Source of the DNA: Aplectana chamaeleonis
Lineage: Eukaryota > Nematoda > Chromadorea > Rhabditida > Cosmocercidae
Assembly: GCA_029168955.1 (NCBI GenBank)
Contig: JAPDOI010000896.1
Location: 186,001 to 250,000, forward strand
DNA: 64,000 nt
Reading direction: 5' to 3'
Position numbers and translations under genes: made by a program. Below the pieces are notes generated by a model. That model was given only the letters and a program-made list of their open reading frames with translations, did no database searches and had not been told where the DNA came from. Below are positions 11,935 to 23,054 of this stretch, in pieces (positions within the stretch are counted from its first letter, which is position 1; each line of letters starts with the position of its first letter).

Positions 11935-12260
11935 ATGACAATGTGAATTGAAGGCAGGGTTCGCGATAATTGATTCCTAAGCTCTCTTTATGAGAATGTG
12001 GATTTGGTTAACGCAAAAGTGGAAAAAAGGGAAAGTGTGCGGGAAAACACAAACGCAAGGTAGAACTGCTAATCATAGGTGTCCGAACGCTCACCAATTA
12101 ACGAGATTTATATGGGTGTTTGTTTAGCGTCTTTTATTCTGCTCTTTAAGGCGAGGTTCGCGATAAAACGGTGTTTGGGCTGTCCTCATGAGAATATAGA
12201 TCTGGTGATCACAAAAATGAAAATAAGTGAAATATTCTTGAGAAAACGCTCAAGAACAAG
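11935..12260. repeat. Imperfect direct duplication (~190 bp)
   Basis: GGCAGGGTTCGCGATAA at 11,953 and GGCGAGGTTCGCGATAA at 12,150 each start a stretch with ATGAGAAT(G/A)T(G/A)GAT(T/C)TGGT and GAAAA...GAAA. A short tandem duplication of element ends. Confidence 0.55.
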
Positions 12261-12804
12261 TTATTGCTTGGTGTCCGCCCGCCCCCAGTTATCGGGGTTT
12301 GCATAAATCCGTGTTTTGTCTCTTTTATTTTGCTTCTTAAGTAATTTCTAAGCATTTCTAGAGACGGTGGTTTGTATCTTATCTCTAGGTAGCCGCGTTG
12401 GAATTCTTATCACGCCATCTTGGAAGCGAAGCGGTGGTTCCAGGATTTCCACCATTGTGTTTTCTCAAAAACAGCCTCTCGACTTCTATGATAACGCTAG
12501 CAGCGGCGCGGCTACCTCTCAATCAGTGATTGACGATACTTACTGCTTTAAGAGCGAAATAAAAGACTGATAAGCAAGCATTCACGAAAATCCACTTAGT
12601 TGGGGAGGGGCGTGCGGACACCTGTAATCAGCAGTTCTACCTTGTTTTTCTGCATTTTCCCCGCAAATTATCACCCTTTTCACTTGTTTTCACTTTTGAG
12701 ATGGCCAGTAGAAATAAGTTTAAAAAAAAGAAAAGTTTGCGGGAAAACGCACGAAATTAAGGTAGAAAAATTGCAGCCACCTATCTGCATGCCCCCCCCC
12801 CCCT

Positions 12805-12895
12805 CGTTAACGAGATGGCGGCATCACCGGCCAACGTTGTTTCGATCGCGCTCTGCGATCTACCGTCGCAGTCCCTTCCATTCACCAGACTAAGT
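12805..12895. repeat. Dispersed GC-rich repeat copy
   Basis: GCGATCTACCGTCGCAGTC and TTCCATTCACCAGACTA match, inverted, the copy at 3,525-3,660. A C10 homopolymer sits at about 12,792. The remainder up to 13,620 has no recognisable feature. Confidence 0.6.
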
Positions 12896-13624
12896 TTATT
12901 ACGTGAACTCTACTACATTGTTTTTTCAACTCTGTCCAGAATGAAGAGTGATGTTCCTGTGGGCATTAAAGGCAAAGGTCGTGATGAAAAAAGTTCTAGA
13001 AAAAAACTATAAAAATAAGATCGGTCCGCAAACGGCTCGAAGACCGAGAAGGTTACGGGGCGAAAAACAGGCTAGAATAAGAGTTATTACCCCAGTAAGC
13101 CGTATGTTTACCGAATCCTTTCACCAATACGCGAGCGAGGGGCGTGGCCCCAGAACAGAGTGTGTGGGCCCGTCGACCCAACAGCCAGTCGGCTCTCCCG
13201 CAGGCTCTCTGGGGTCCATTTCGCATAAAAGATGGGTCGAGCCTTTCCCCCTTCTTGACAAGGACTAGGTTCCCTGGGCTTCCCATTTCCCTTGCTTTTT
13301 GAATACCATTTCCTCTGATATTCCCTTTTTCTTAAATGTAATTGCAATATTTCATGTTTACTAATAATGCTACCATAGATCTATTAACGAGAAGTGTTCG
13401 GGTTGTGTAGTAAAAGGTTATGTAATATATCAAACTGATACTGCCTATGTAAATCATCGCTTGTAAGCAGTAGGAGGTTCTGAGTTGTGTATTACCAGGT
13501 CTCGAGAATGACGTCACTCGCCACCTGGATCTTCTAAATAAAATGATAGAGGATGGTAAACACCCTGGATGGGAAGTCATCGTAGGCGGTGGTTGCTAAG
13601 GGGACGCCTTTAGCATCTGTCCGT

Positions 13625-14281
13625 TACATCAAGCCAGCTGATGTTCTTTCTTGATACTGGAGATCATCGATGCCGATGATGTGGAGTGGGCTCGTCCACC
13701 ATCGAAATACTTTAAAGTTCAGGCTTAAAGGCAGTGTTTCCGATAATTATTGCACTCGAGTTCGGCCCAAAAATGGGATTGTTTGGTCGTGAGGTAACCA
13801 ATAGTGAAGAAACGGGGAAGAAAAACGTCCAGAATAAGTCAAAATAGCGGTTTCTAAATTAAGGGCGCGGACAAGAATCATGGGCCCAGCTGATTTTGGC
13901 AAGCGCGCGCTAATCGCGGAATCTGCGCGAATCGATAATGCTAACTGCGGCAGAGTTGCTTGGCAATTAGCCATCGAAATGTGTGCGGCGCCACAAGCTC
14001 GTCCGATTGTGGGGCGGACCGGGATAGGTAGGCGCACCGGGAGAGCTTTCAAAGCCGTTTGTATTTATTTTTGGCCAGTTTTCGTTGCTTTCTTCGACCC
14101 TATCCTCTACAGCACCTGCCAGCTTCGAGAACGAGATTTATCGTGAACACTGCCTTTAAGTTTTGGCCCAAAACGGGGGCTTTTCGCGAATTTTCTTCGT
14201 TTTCTACCACTCTGAATCCAGAAAAGGGTTAAGAGAGGAAAAGAAAAGCATATTTTCATCGCGACCCCTGCCTTTAATTAG
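13625..14281. mobile_element. Older TTAA element split by a younger TTAA element
   Basis: 13,625-13,724 and 14,160-14,281 together match the uninterrupted element at 56,930-57,167: GATGTTCTT...GATCATCGATGCCGATGATG, then AAGTTCAGG, then CGGCCCAAAAC, then CTGCCTTTAA. The interruption is exactly the element 13,725-14,159, with TTAA at both borders. Confidence 0.75.
13725..14159. mobile_element. TTAA family-1 element, 435 bp, nested insertion
   Basis: The ends are TTAAAGGCAGTGTTTCCGAT and ATCGTGAACACTGCCTTTAA, bounded by TTAA on each side. The interior (GCGCTAATCGCGGAATCTGCG) recurs inverted at 63,760-64,000. The ORFs of up to 101 codons inside look non-coding. Confidence 0.8.
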
Positions 14282-14289
14282 ACTTCATT

Positions 14290-15270
14290 CTGCTATTAGG
14301 AGCACAGGATAGCCTCTTGCCCTAATACCTCATTCTAATGTTCTTTAATATTTTTTCACTTCGCTCGGCTCATACTTTCTTTTTCTTTCTTCTTTCTCAT
14401 CGACGGTTCTGTTCTTCACTGAGGAGCCCCGACAGAGCTGTTTGATAAAGTTCGTGTGAAGCCAGGATCAAAACGAACTTTTTTAACTTCTCATTCATAA
14501 CTTTTTTTTTCTGATTTGCTTACTATGAGTATTCTAAACGTAGGGTTTTATTGTTCATACGTCACAAGCTTCCTCAGTTAGCCCAACGAAGCATGTTTGA
14601 CGAATGAGGATTTTAAGGGTAAGTGATGACAACATTACGGTTGTAGCGTGAAAAGGTCATTACGGTCATTGAACTCATCTTTATGGATGCAACTGGTCGA
14701 CTCGTCATCTTGTCGAAAAAGTGCTGAATCCCTCTACTGAATTTTAATGGGTGTGGTCACCCCTCTGGTCTCGGTGACGGCATTCGAGCTCCTTGTCGGT
14801 GCTGGTTGACCGCTCCTTGTCCCAAAGGGACCTAACAGAGGAATAATTCGAACAATGATTATCATGACTTCCGTGTGCTGCCATCTCTTCTGAATTATGA
14901 TATATTTGCATCAACTGAATCCTCTATCCAGGCCTCAAATCAATGTAAAGACAATTTGGTGGATCTCTTTGAAGTGGGGAGACTCACCTCCTCTTGTCTC
15001 TGTCAAGCCGTGAGAAATACAAGTGTGACCGGTAGCGCACATTGATTTCGTTCTTTCGAAAACTAGTTACTTCATTAATCTTCAAAATCGAATCATCCAT
15101 GGACGATTTTATTACTTCTGTGATATCTTTTTTGATGTTCATCGCTTGTTGCGAAGCTAGCCACATTCCTATTCTAAATCCCACTTATTCATTGTACAGG
15201 ATTGCTTTCACATTAACTGTTTCTACAATGAATTCTATCAATGAACCTTCTCAGTTGTGAAGTTTCATGA
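14290..15270. other. Gene-free stretch
   Basis: AT-rich sequence with no recognised exon, RNA or repeat. Overlapping ORFs of 66-72 codons at 14,984-15,260 on opposite strands show no known motif. Confidence 0.45.
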
Positions 15271-15864
15271 TTGAGTGCACTGCTCCTCTGTCATTCAGAA
15301 GCCAAGGTTTCCGATCAATATAGACGTTGTTCGCAATTGTATATGGATAAAAGCTCCTCTTTCGTCTGATTTGTGAGATGAGTAACAGAATCCGATTACT
15401 GAGCTGGCCAAGACGGTGTAAAACTGTAGTTTAGGGTACAACGACTTTGAACTGTTGTCTGGCGAAACCAGTCCTTTCTCTAGTTTGTGTGCAAAATTTG
15501 TTCTCAACGTGGGCAAAGTTGTCTAGAGACACTATGGCTCGCAATTTGTAGGAAACCTCTTTGCCCCAAAGCGTGTGAATGATACATATTTGTTTTACCA
15601 TGGCTCACGTTCTCGACCGCGCTAAGCTTATTTGCTAGTTATTTGTCTTCAGGAACAGAAGATTGATAGCAATTCGTGTCGCAGAAAAGGAAGAGGTCGC
15701 CTTTGGAGAAAATGCACCCTCTCCGGTAGAACTTGACTGTTTTTCTTTAGCCACACAACTAAAAGAATTTTGAAACAATCACGTTCTCCGTGCAGAAGCG
15801 GTCACGCGTTCTCTATCCAGACTAAAAAGTGCAGCTAATGTCGCCTTAGACTAAAGATTTCAAT

Positions 15865-16105
15865 TAGGCTCAGGCTAACGATTTCACTTAGGCTTAGGCT
15901 GATAATTTCACTCAGGCTTAGACTAATACTTTCACATATACTTAGCTTAGACTAATGATCTCACTTAGTCTTGAGCTAGCGATTTCACATAGGTTCAGGT
16001 TGACCATTTTATCTTGGCTTTGGCTTAGCGTAATGATTTGAAGGCTGAAGATTTTACTCCGGCTTAGGCTCAAGTAAAATCATCAGTGTAGGCCTTAGTG
16101 AGACC
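15865..16105. repeat. Degenerate tandem repeat of CTTAGGCTnAngatTTCACT
   Basis: About seven imperfect units of roughly 28-35 bp built on TTCACTTAGGCTTAGGCTGA. Related words occur at 21,215-21,275 (CGCCTAGGCCTAAGCGAAAT) and 16,600-16,640. Confidence 0.7.
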
Positions 16106-16111
16106 ATTAGC

Positions 16112-16597
16112 TTAAAGGCACAGTACACCCTCAGATATGAATTTTGAGATTTTCATGTAATTGTGTAGAAGACCCCTCCTGTATAACACGTGCCAAATGC
16201 GAGGTGTCAATTCCTCCAAATAAGCGAGATATAAGCGACCACCACAGGCCCGACCTTCTTCGCTCACCACCACAGGCCACACCCCCTACCAGACTTCCGA
16301 ACTCGATAGCGGCTAAATGGATGGATGAAATTCGACCGTGTCGCATTTTTCAGTCCATTGCCGGACTGTCTCCTTATCCTGGCGCGCTCTCGCGCAACGA
16401 TTAAAGAGAAATACAGGCCCGAGAGAACTCGTCCACCCAATTTTCACCCTCAAAATATAGACATCTTCGAGGAGTCATAACTCTGTTCATGAGGGGTTCT
16501 CGACGATTCTAGAGACACCACTGTGATCAGCATGTGACTCTCTCCAAGATAAGCATGAAATCTTAAAATTAATTTTCTGGGTGTCCTGTGCCTTTAA
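16112..16597. mobile_element. TTAA family-2 element (486 bp)
   Basis: Left end TTAAAGGCACAGTACACCCT, right end (inverted) GGGTGTCCTGTGCCTTTAA. Length and interior (AGCGAGATATAAGCG, CGAACTCGATAGCGGC) match 26,861-27,346 and 27,833-28,316; an inverted, end-degraded copy is at 37,230-37,620. It interrupts the inverted repeat at 15,270-17,180. Confidence 0.8.
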
Positions 16598-17682
16598 GTT
16601 TTAGTGAAATTGTTAGCCTGAGCGTAATTGAAATCTTTAGTCTAAGGCGACATTAGCTGCACTTTTTAACCTGAATAGAGAATGCGTGACCGCTTCTGCA
16701 CGGAGAACTTGATTGTTCAGGAAGTCTTCCGGTTGTGTGCCTCAAGAAAAACGAACAAGTTCTGTCAGGGAGCCTGTATGTTCAGCGAAGGCTGCCGCTT
16801 CCTTTTCTGCAACACCAAATACTTTTCCTATAGATGAGTAAGCCGTAAATAAGCTTGCAGCGGTAAACAAATATCTGCCATCCACTTGCTTGGGAGGGGG
16901 TTACCCGAAAATTGAGAAGCTCAGTTCCTGTAGACAACTTTACCAACGCACTAGCATCTCCGCGCAGAGCTGAGCGGGAGAAATTCAAAACAAATTCTGC
17001 ACTCAAACTAGGAAAAGGATTGGTTTTGGCAGATGGTTTCTTAAAGTCGTTGTACCCTGAACTCCAGTTTTACACCGTAATCACGTTTTGGCCAGCTCAG
17101 TAGCCAGATGCTGTTGGTCATCTCACGAATCAGACGGAGGAATAGCTTTCAGCGCTGTAGTAGTAGTGTTGACATTTTCACTTGTCCTTACAAAATACAT
17201 TTGCCGAGCATAGTTCGATGTGCTCCCTATAGAAGCTTATGGCTTATTCTTACATATGGCACTGGACGCGGTTGTTGTGAAGTTCGGGATTCAATCTCTA
17301 TCGCCTCACCATCAAGTGTTACTCCATTAGTGGTAATCGGACGTCCAGCAAATTATCATCAGAAGAGAGGGGAGGGGGCGGTTCGGTTTGGGAGTGAAAC
17401 CATTCACCAAGTACTTCGGATTGCTGATCAGAGACCATCTTGACATTGGCGTCTGCATCCGTCATTTGGATTAACGTGAGCAAGGTTTTTCAACTGTCAA
17501 TTTCACCAAAAAAGTCGCATATGAATGAGTGACCTACTGAGGACTGCTACAATATGAGTAACACCGAAGGCAAATCATTTGCCCAAACTTAACAAGGGAG
17601 GGTCACTTGCAGAAAGTGGCCATTCCGTGCAACTTGGAACTTTTCTGGATCAGTTTTGACGAAACATTCGAATTTGACTCTT

Positions 17683-17887
17683 ATACTATCGTTCTCGGAG
17701 CCAAGTTCCGGTCGGCAATTGCGAACTACGGGCTGTTGCATCATGCGACACGTGCTAATCGTGCTGAGAGAGAGGTGGATCGTGCCGGGACCAAGTGGTC
17801 CCAGCATGATTATCACGCGTCGCATGATGAAACAGCCGTAGTCCGCAAATGCGGCCCGAAATTTGGCCCTGAGGACGACAGTACCAG
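17683..17887. mobile_element. Foldback element (~205 bp)
   Basis: TACTATCGTTCTCGGAGCCA ... TTGCATCATGCGACACG pairs with CGTCGCATGATGAAACAGCC ... GGCCCTGAGGACGACAGTA. The inner palindrome GGACCAAGTGGTCC sits at the centre. Resembles the 46.8/48.3/51.4-kb foldbacks in the AATTCCGGTCnGCAATTGCG-like ends. Confidence 0.75.
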
Positions 17888-17889
17888 CG

Positions 17890-18980
17890 CGCTCCGTTTT
17901 TCTGAACGGAGTTATAGGTGCTCACTGGTGGGCTTTAATATGTAATTGTCAACTAGCCCATACCTCAGCCTTTTTTAAAACTAGAAATGGACCCTCTAAC
18001 AGTGCTTAGCATCCCGAATGACCCTCCAGACAAAGTTCTGGCAAGAATAATTCCGATTTCCGGCGCCCCGAAAATCCACAAGTGACCACAAGAGATCCAC
18101 GCCTTCTATAGGAACTCTAGAGGTCAAGGAGTGTTTCCCGCTCAAACATTATGAAGCTGGGTTATTCAGGACGCTGAACACAAATATGATGTCCTTTTTC
18201 AACCTTTGGGTTATGTTGTTGGGTTACGGTGCGGCAATATCATTTACCCACTGCAACCTGTCGCTTGTAATTCGTATCACACGCGTAAAAGAACATATCG
18301 CTGGTTTTGTAGAAATCCAACCGAGCCACACCTCCGCGAGCCCACCGGAGACTATGCAATGAGAACATTGAACTGGAGGTGACCTTCAGGATTCTTGCAC
18401 GGGAGTCACAACCTCATTACGCAAAACTTTGGAGGCGTTCTGGATACCCTCTAAAAATCCTAAAATAAAAAGAAAAGATGAGTGTCTAGCCATAACAGCT
18501 GAGCCTGCCCCGTTCCTTGACCTCTGTAAACTGTGGTCTCAACGTCATGTCCAGAACGCGCGCCATCTGACCATCTATTGCATCTGCAGCTTAGGATGCT
18601 CTTTACTACTCGCGCAGATAAGGTGAGCAATGCGTGATCATTTATTGAATTGTTGGGAGATATCCCGTAGTTTTTCGTCCTTTTTCTCTTTCACGTGAAA
18701 GGGTGTTTGGGAGGGTAGTCAGGGAGGTGTTCGTGACTTCCCAGGTTCCGACGAAGGCGATTTTCCCAAACGTCAACCGAATAAAGTAAATAGCATCTTG
18801 GTCCTGGCTCGGCTAACAACTAACAACTTCTAACTCCGTTCGCAGAAACGGAGCGCAAGTAGAGTGGTCACAATCAAATTTTTGTCAAAATTTGATTTCA
18901 AGAAGTGGCATTTCGTTCAGAATAGCCACGTTTTCCACGTGACCTTGCCTTGTAAGTTAAATCATCAGCCCAAGCCTATG
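17890..18980. other. Gene-free stretch
   Basis: No recognised gene or element. Minor ORFs of up to 65 codons only. Confidence 0.45.
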
Positions 18981-19439
18981 TCTAACAAGGGACGACCCCC
19001 CGGGGGAAGAGACGTCTTGAAAAAAGTTCTTCTGAGAGATGTGGGGATGGATAGAGTAACAATAATCTATGTTCGGTTTTTCCTAAGGGCCATCCGTTAG
19101 AGCGAAAAATTGGAAAAACATGAAAAATTAGCGGACGCATTCTCTTCAACCGTCACACCATGGCTGTGCTTTCGGTTTTTCAGAAGAGAAAACTGTCTGG
19201 CTACAATATCTAACACCCATCTACCTCACCTCAATATGCTTTATTTGGATCAATAAAAAGAGAAAAAATTTTCGACCTTTTTCGCCATATACTCGCTCAC
19301 TTAATCTCGAACCCCAGATAATCGAAAAAAAAATTCTGCGTGATCGAGCCAAGTTTAGTAGTTTTCGATGAAGGGTCAGCAGGTGTATTGGGCAACCGAT
19401 TGTCGCCTTCTGAAAATGAAAACTGCGGCCATGATGATA

Positions 19440-19490
19440 ATTTTTAACAAAGGTTTAATCGCTAATTTTTTGAGGAGATGAAGACTCGTG
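19440..19490 (+). repeat. Inverted copy of the Penelope-like 5' border
   Basis: TCGCTAATTTTTTGAGGAGA then TGAAGAC on the plus strand is the same sequence that occurs on the minus strand just inside 20,395-20,425. The element fragment is therefore bordered by a short inverted repeat of itself. Confidence 0.55.
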
Positions 19491-19499
19491 ATGAATTTA

Positions 19500-19539
19500 T
19501 TGGCAACGTTTCGATATAATAATATCTTCTTCAGGCCAA
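19500..19539 (-). ncRNA. Possible minimal hammerhead ribozyme of the Penelope-like element
   Basis: Read on the minus strand, the order is TTGGC, CTGAAGA, an AGATATTATTATATC hairpin, GAAAC, GTT, GCCAA. CTGANGA and GAAA are the hammerhead core boxes. TTGGC pairs with GCCAA as stem I, GATAT pairs with ATATC as stem II (one unpaired A), and AC/GT would form a two-base-pair stem III. Penelope-like elements are known to carry such hammerheads with very short stem III. It lies about 280 bp downstream of the element's last codon on the same strand. The bulged A and tiny stem III make activity uncertain. Confidence 0.5.
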
Positions 19540-19821
19540 CTGAAGTTATCACAAAAAATCAGTAATACAGCATGAACAATTGGGAGTACCAACCTTATTA
19601 GACAAGAGTGGCACTAAACCAGCAAGTAGAAGGAAGAACCCAGCCGCAAGATATTCTATAAATAGTGTTTATGGTAGGTTGTCCGACTGGTATGGTGGCT
19701 ATCCTACCTATTCGAGACGAACGGTCGTTCAAAAATTAAGGGTGAGGTCAGGTTGGGTAATGTAATCGTTATCTCAGCGAATCTCGTATGTATCACGTCA
19801 TATCCACTGAGTATCTCAGAA

Positions 19822-20405
19822 TTACTCCAACCTGATGAGCTTCATAGCGGCCCTCATTTCTTCTCTGATGTTTATTAGCGGCTTCCAATGTTGAATTTCC
19901 AAAGCTTCCTTGATTTTCCTTTCCACCGGATCACACAAGTCTGTGAAGTATCTTCACGTTCACCTGTGGGGCGGGTTCGGAAGTATGCCGCAAAGTGCGG
20001 TGTCGTGAAAAAGGATTGTCCGGGTAGCTCTGTGGACGGCGCAGAGCTCGAATATGTTCCTCCATCCTATTTCGTAGGGATCTAGCGGTCTCTCCAATGT
20101 AGAATTCGTTACAGGAAAGGCAGACCACCTTATAAACAACATACTTCATTTCGCATACTCCAGCTTGTCCTTGGCAGATGCTATAGCTTACTCGGTCACA
20201 CAGACTCTCATATTGACGAGACGACGCAAGGATGTGCCGTAGTGAAGGGGGTGGTCTGAACACCAAACATATTGGGAGCTTCGAACGCTTCACGATACGA
20301 TTCACATCCATCGCGAATGAGTCAGTGATGAATGGCAGGACAAGTGTAGTTCCACCTGGTGGACGATGTGGTCTCCAGCAGCGACTTTGTTGTAGTCTTC
20401 ATCTC
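19822..20405 (-). pseudogene. Penelope-like retroelement 3' ORF end with GIY-YIG endonuclease domain, frameshifted
   Basis: The minus-strand reading from about 20,400 gives TTLVLPFITDSF, MDVNRIVKRSKLPICLVFRP, a Cys-containing linker, then MKYVVYKVVCLSCNEFYIGE and TARSLRNRMEEHIRAL. VVYKVVC...EFYIGET.R.L..R..EH is the GIY-YIG signature seen at the C-terminus of Penelope-like elements; the preceding LPF...RIV.R.KLPI stretch is the usual connector after the reverse transcriptase. The frame stops at 19,931, but another frame continues with LCDPVERKIKEALEIQHWKP and ends at 19,822, so one frameshift breaks the ORF. The reverse-transcriptase part is absent: a stop lies just upstream at about 20,405. 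A 5'-truncated dead copy. Confidence 0.8.
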
Positions 20406-20793
20406 CTCAAAAAATTAGCGAATTATCATGAAGCTCAGAGAACGATCTATTTTGAAAGGGTTAATCGTTTTGCTTCTTAAAATGGCAATCTTTTTTCTCT
20501 GATGATTCGCAAACAACCTTTATATGTTCAAGAAAGGTGCTTTTCTTCACTCGAGAAAAGTGAAACAAGGTTGAAAGATGTTCACATTGCAATATTTCTC
20601 AATGAACCCGAAATGCTAGCACAAGAAGGTGAGAAGAATAATTTTTGAATCAGGTGAGGAAATGCTCATATACTACAGGGATTCACGCGATAGAAATTGT
20701 AAATCCAGTACGATTGGAAAAAGCAAGTTGAATTGTGAATGAGAATCCTCGTGGATAAACAATCGAAAAAATGCAAAACAAATTTTCAAAAAG

Positions 20794-20878
20794 ATGCATT
20801 GCGGGAACCGAACCCGCAACCTAGCATTCCTTCGTAGTTCAGCATTCCCAATCGTTATCCTCTCGACCATCCTTGCAT
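20794..20878 (-). pseudogene. tRNA-like sequence with A and B boxes (serine-like, degenerate)
   Basis: Read on the minus strand it has an A-box-like TGGTCGAGAGG and a B-box-like GGTTCGGTTCC inside a 7-bp T stem (TTGCGGG/CCCGCAA), with acceptor halves ATGCA/TGCAT. The span of 85 nt suits a long-variable-arm (Ser/Leu) tRNA. The anticodon stem does not pair, and GGAATGCT is repeated inside it, so it is more likely a pseudo-tRNA or tRNA-derived repeat than a working tRNA. Confidence 0.4.
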
Positions 20879-21468
20879 AGTGGTTATGGCAAATTCAAAC
20901 AAGTGATACGAGGAATGGAATGTACAGTGAGCTCGGAAACGGCTTATACCTCACGAATGGGTCAGAATCAAACCGTCAAACCTTGTAGGGAGCAATTTTA
21001 TTGTAACTTAGTGTGTGCCAAGCATACGAACTCACTCCAATTGCTCCGAGTAGGGGGTTACAGTTAGCTTCACCCGATTTTTTCTTTTTTTCTGGAATAT
21101 TGGAAGGCCCTTAGGAAAAACCGAACATAGATTATTGTTACTCTATCGATCCCCCACAACTCTCAGAAGAACTATTTTCAGGACGTCTCCTCCCGCGGGG
21201 GTCGTCCCTTGTAAGTGAAATTGTTCGCCTAGGCCTAAGCGAAATCATCATTCGGCCTCACTTAGGTCAACTGCCATAAAAGTGGTTTTGTAGGTTTACA
21301 ACGCGCGATCGGGAGGAGCTTGACACGTCGTGTACGCCAGGGTCAGGCGTGGCAACGGGATCGGTCGGTGAAGAGTGCGGCACCCCTCCCAGCGGGTGGC
21401 TCAACTCTGCGGCCCCCATCTGCGAAGAAAATTGGATTTTTTCTATTAATTCTCTACTTTGGTTTTTC

Positions 21469-21704
<236 letters not shown>

Positions 21705-21720
21705 TAATATTTTTTTCGCT

Positions 21721-22185
21721 TGCTGGCTCGTTCTCGGCTCACCGAAGAGCTAGGAGTCTCAAACTCGGGCTCTGAGTAGTACTAGTGGAAAGCTTCAAAA
21801 CAAATCCATACGGACAGGATCTATGAAAAAGTTTTTTCTCATATCTGACAGTCCGGAAGAGATTTTTAGAAAATCCGACGCTTAAAATGAGACATTGATC
21901 TACTTTTTCTCGGCTGATGTCAGGTGGCAAGTAGTTCTCCACAGAAAGTTGTCCCAGTAAATTTCGCGTAGTCCTTTCCAGGAGGGTTTACCGAAATATT
22001 TCCTCAGTGGGATAAAAGTGGTTTTAGGGGTCTAAATCCCATTGAGCAAATTCAGACATCCCAGGGGCTCGTTCTCGGCTCACTGAAGAGCTAGGGGTCT
22101 CAAACGTGGGCGGTAAATGATTCTAGTAGTATGCTTCCAAATAAACCCTATATGGACAGGATCTATGAGAAAAAGTTTTTTCTCT
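21721..22185. repeat. Direct repeat, ~120 bp, two copies 345 bp apart
   Basis: GCTCGTTCTCGGCTCACCGA...GGACAGGATCTATGA...AAAAGTTTTTTCTC at 21,725-21,840 recurs at 22,067-22,185 with about 85% identity. Confidence 0.75.
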
Positions 22186-22247
22186 TACTTTTTTACTTCC
22201 GAAGAGAAAACCCGAGAAGTCCGAAGAAAAACCCGAGAAAAAAATCT

Positions 22248-22480
22248 GTTTGGTATCAAAAAAGTAGGTCCTAAAATGTTCCAATGTTCCAAAAGTCATT
22301 CCTGTGTAGGTGGGAAAACGATATTTTCATTGACCTTCACCACCTGTGGGCACTGATTACCTGAAATTTTTTGGTATCGAAGATGTAGGTCCCAAAATGC
22401 TGTAAAAGTTTCGATAATCTTTTCTGTATAGGTAAGAAAACGACTTTTTCCGACCTTGACTACCTCCTGTACATTTTTGA
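22248..22480. repeat. Tandem duplication, ~117-bp unit
   Basis: Two units share TTTGGTATC, AGTAGGTCC(T/C)(A)AAAATG, GTAGGT(G/A)(G/A)GAAAACGA, GACCTT(C/G)AC(C/T)ACCT. Diverged copies in tandem. Confidence 0.65.
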
Positions 22481-23002
22481 TAAACAAATTCTAAGGGGTT
22501 TTCACAGGTACTTACATAAGCACATTGCCCACTTTATCAATAGCCAGTTAACAAGCGGTATCAGCTTTTTTATTTCCACAACGATAGATATTCGATTTTT
22601 TTGCTTTTCGAAAAAAATCGTTTTCTAAGTGTACTCCCAGTAGAAACAAAATGACTACAGAAACAGGAATAACTCTTGTCTGAGAATACGTGATTTCTCC
22701 TATCTGCATTTCTTATTGTTGCAATTCATCAATACTGCATCACTTCTGTATTTAAAAAATATAATGGGAAGTGCATGGTCAATTGCTAAGCCACAATTTT
22801 TTTAATGAAAATTTTTTATTTGTATGTTCATATTTCAGGGGCAAAAAATGAAAAAAAATAGAAAATTGAGACGGAGGCGAAGCCAAGCTTGAAGTTCAAA
22901 AAGAAGTATGGGGAACAGAACAATCTTTGAGTGGAGCATATCATGATTTTTACTCGTACACGACCCAATTCTGCGTCCCCCCCGCGCGGCCTGCCAAACT
23001 AC

Positions 23003-23019
23003 CCCCCCCCCCCCCCCTC
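23003..23019. repeat. C homopolymer tract
   Basis: A run of about 15-17 cytosines. Similar mononucleotide G/C runs occur at 26,810, 30,119, 12,792 and 39,738. They sit near repeat borders. Confidence 0.9.
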
Positions 23020-23054
23020 TTCCCACACTGGGATCATCCCAGTGTACGCTTGAC

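Larger units (their letters stand above)
15270..17180. mobile_element. Large inverted repeat (arms ~570 bp) with a TTAA element near the hinge
   Basis: 15,290-15,870 and 16,615-17,110 are reverse complements over most of their length (GTGCAGAAGCGGTCACGCGTT against AATGCGTGACCGCTTCTGCAC; GGGTACAACGACTTTGA against TAAAGTCGTTGTACCC). A third copy, in the orientation of the right arm, is at 29,360-30,285. Between the arms are a degenerate CTTAGGCT array and a family-2 TTAA element. Probably a non-autonomous DNA element. Confidence 0.8.
18986..21214. mobile_element. Inverted-repeat pair (~110 bp each) enclosing 2.2 kb
   Basis: 18,986-19,092 (ACAAGGGACGACCCCC ... TCTTCTGAGAGATGTGGGGA ... CTATGTTCGGTTTTTCCTAA) is repeated inverted at 21,104-21,214. 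The pair encloses the Penelope-like remnant, the hammerhead-like motif and the tRNA-like sequence. It may be a composite non-autonomous DNA element into which the retroelement piece inserted. Confidence 0.75.
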
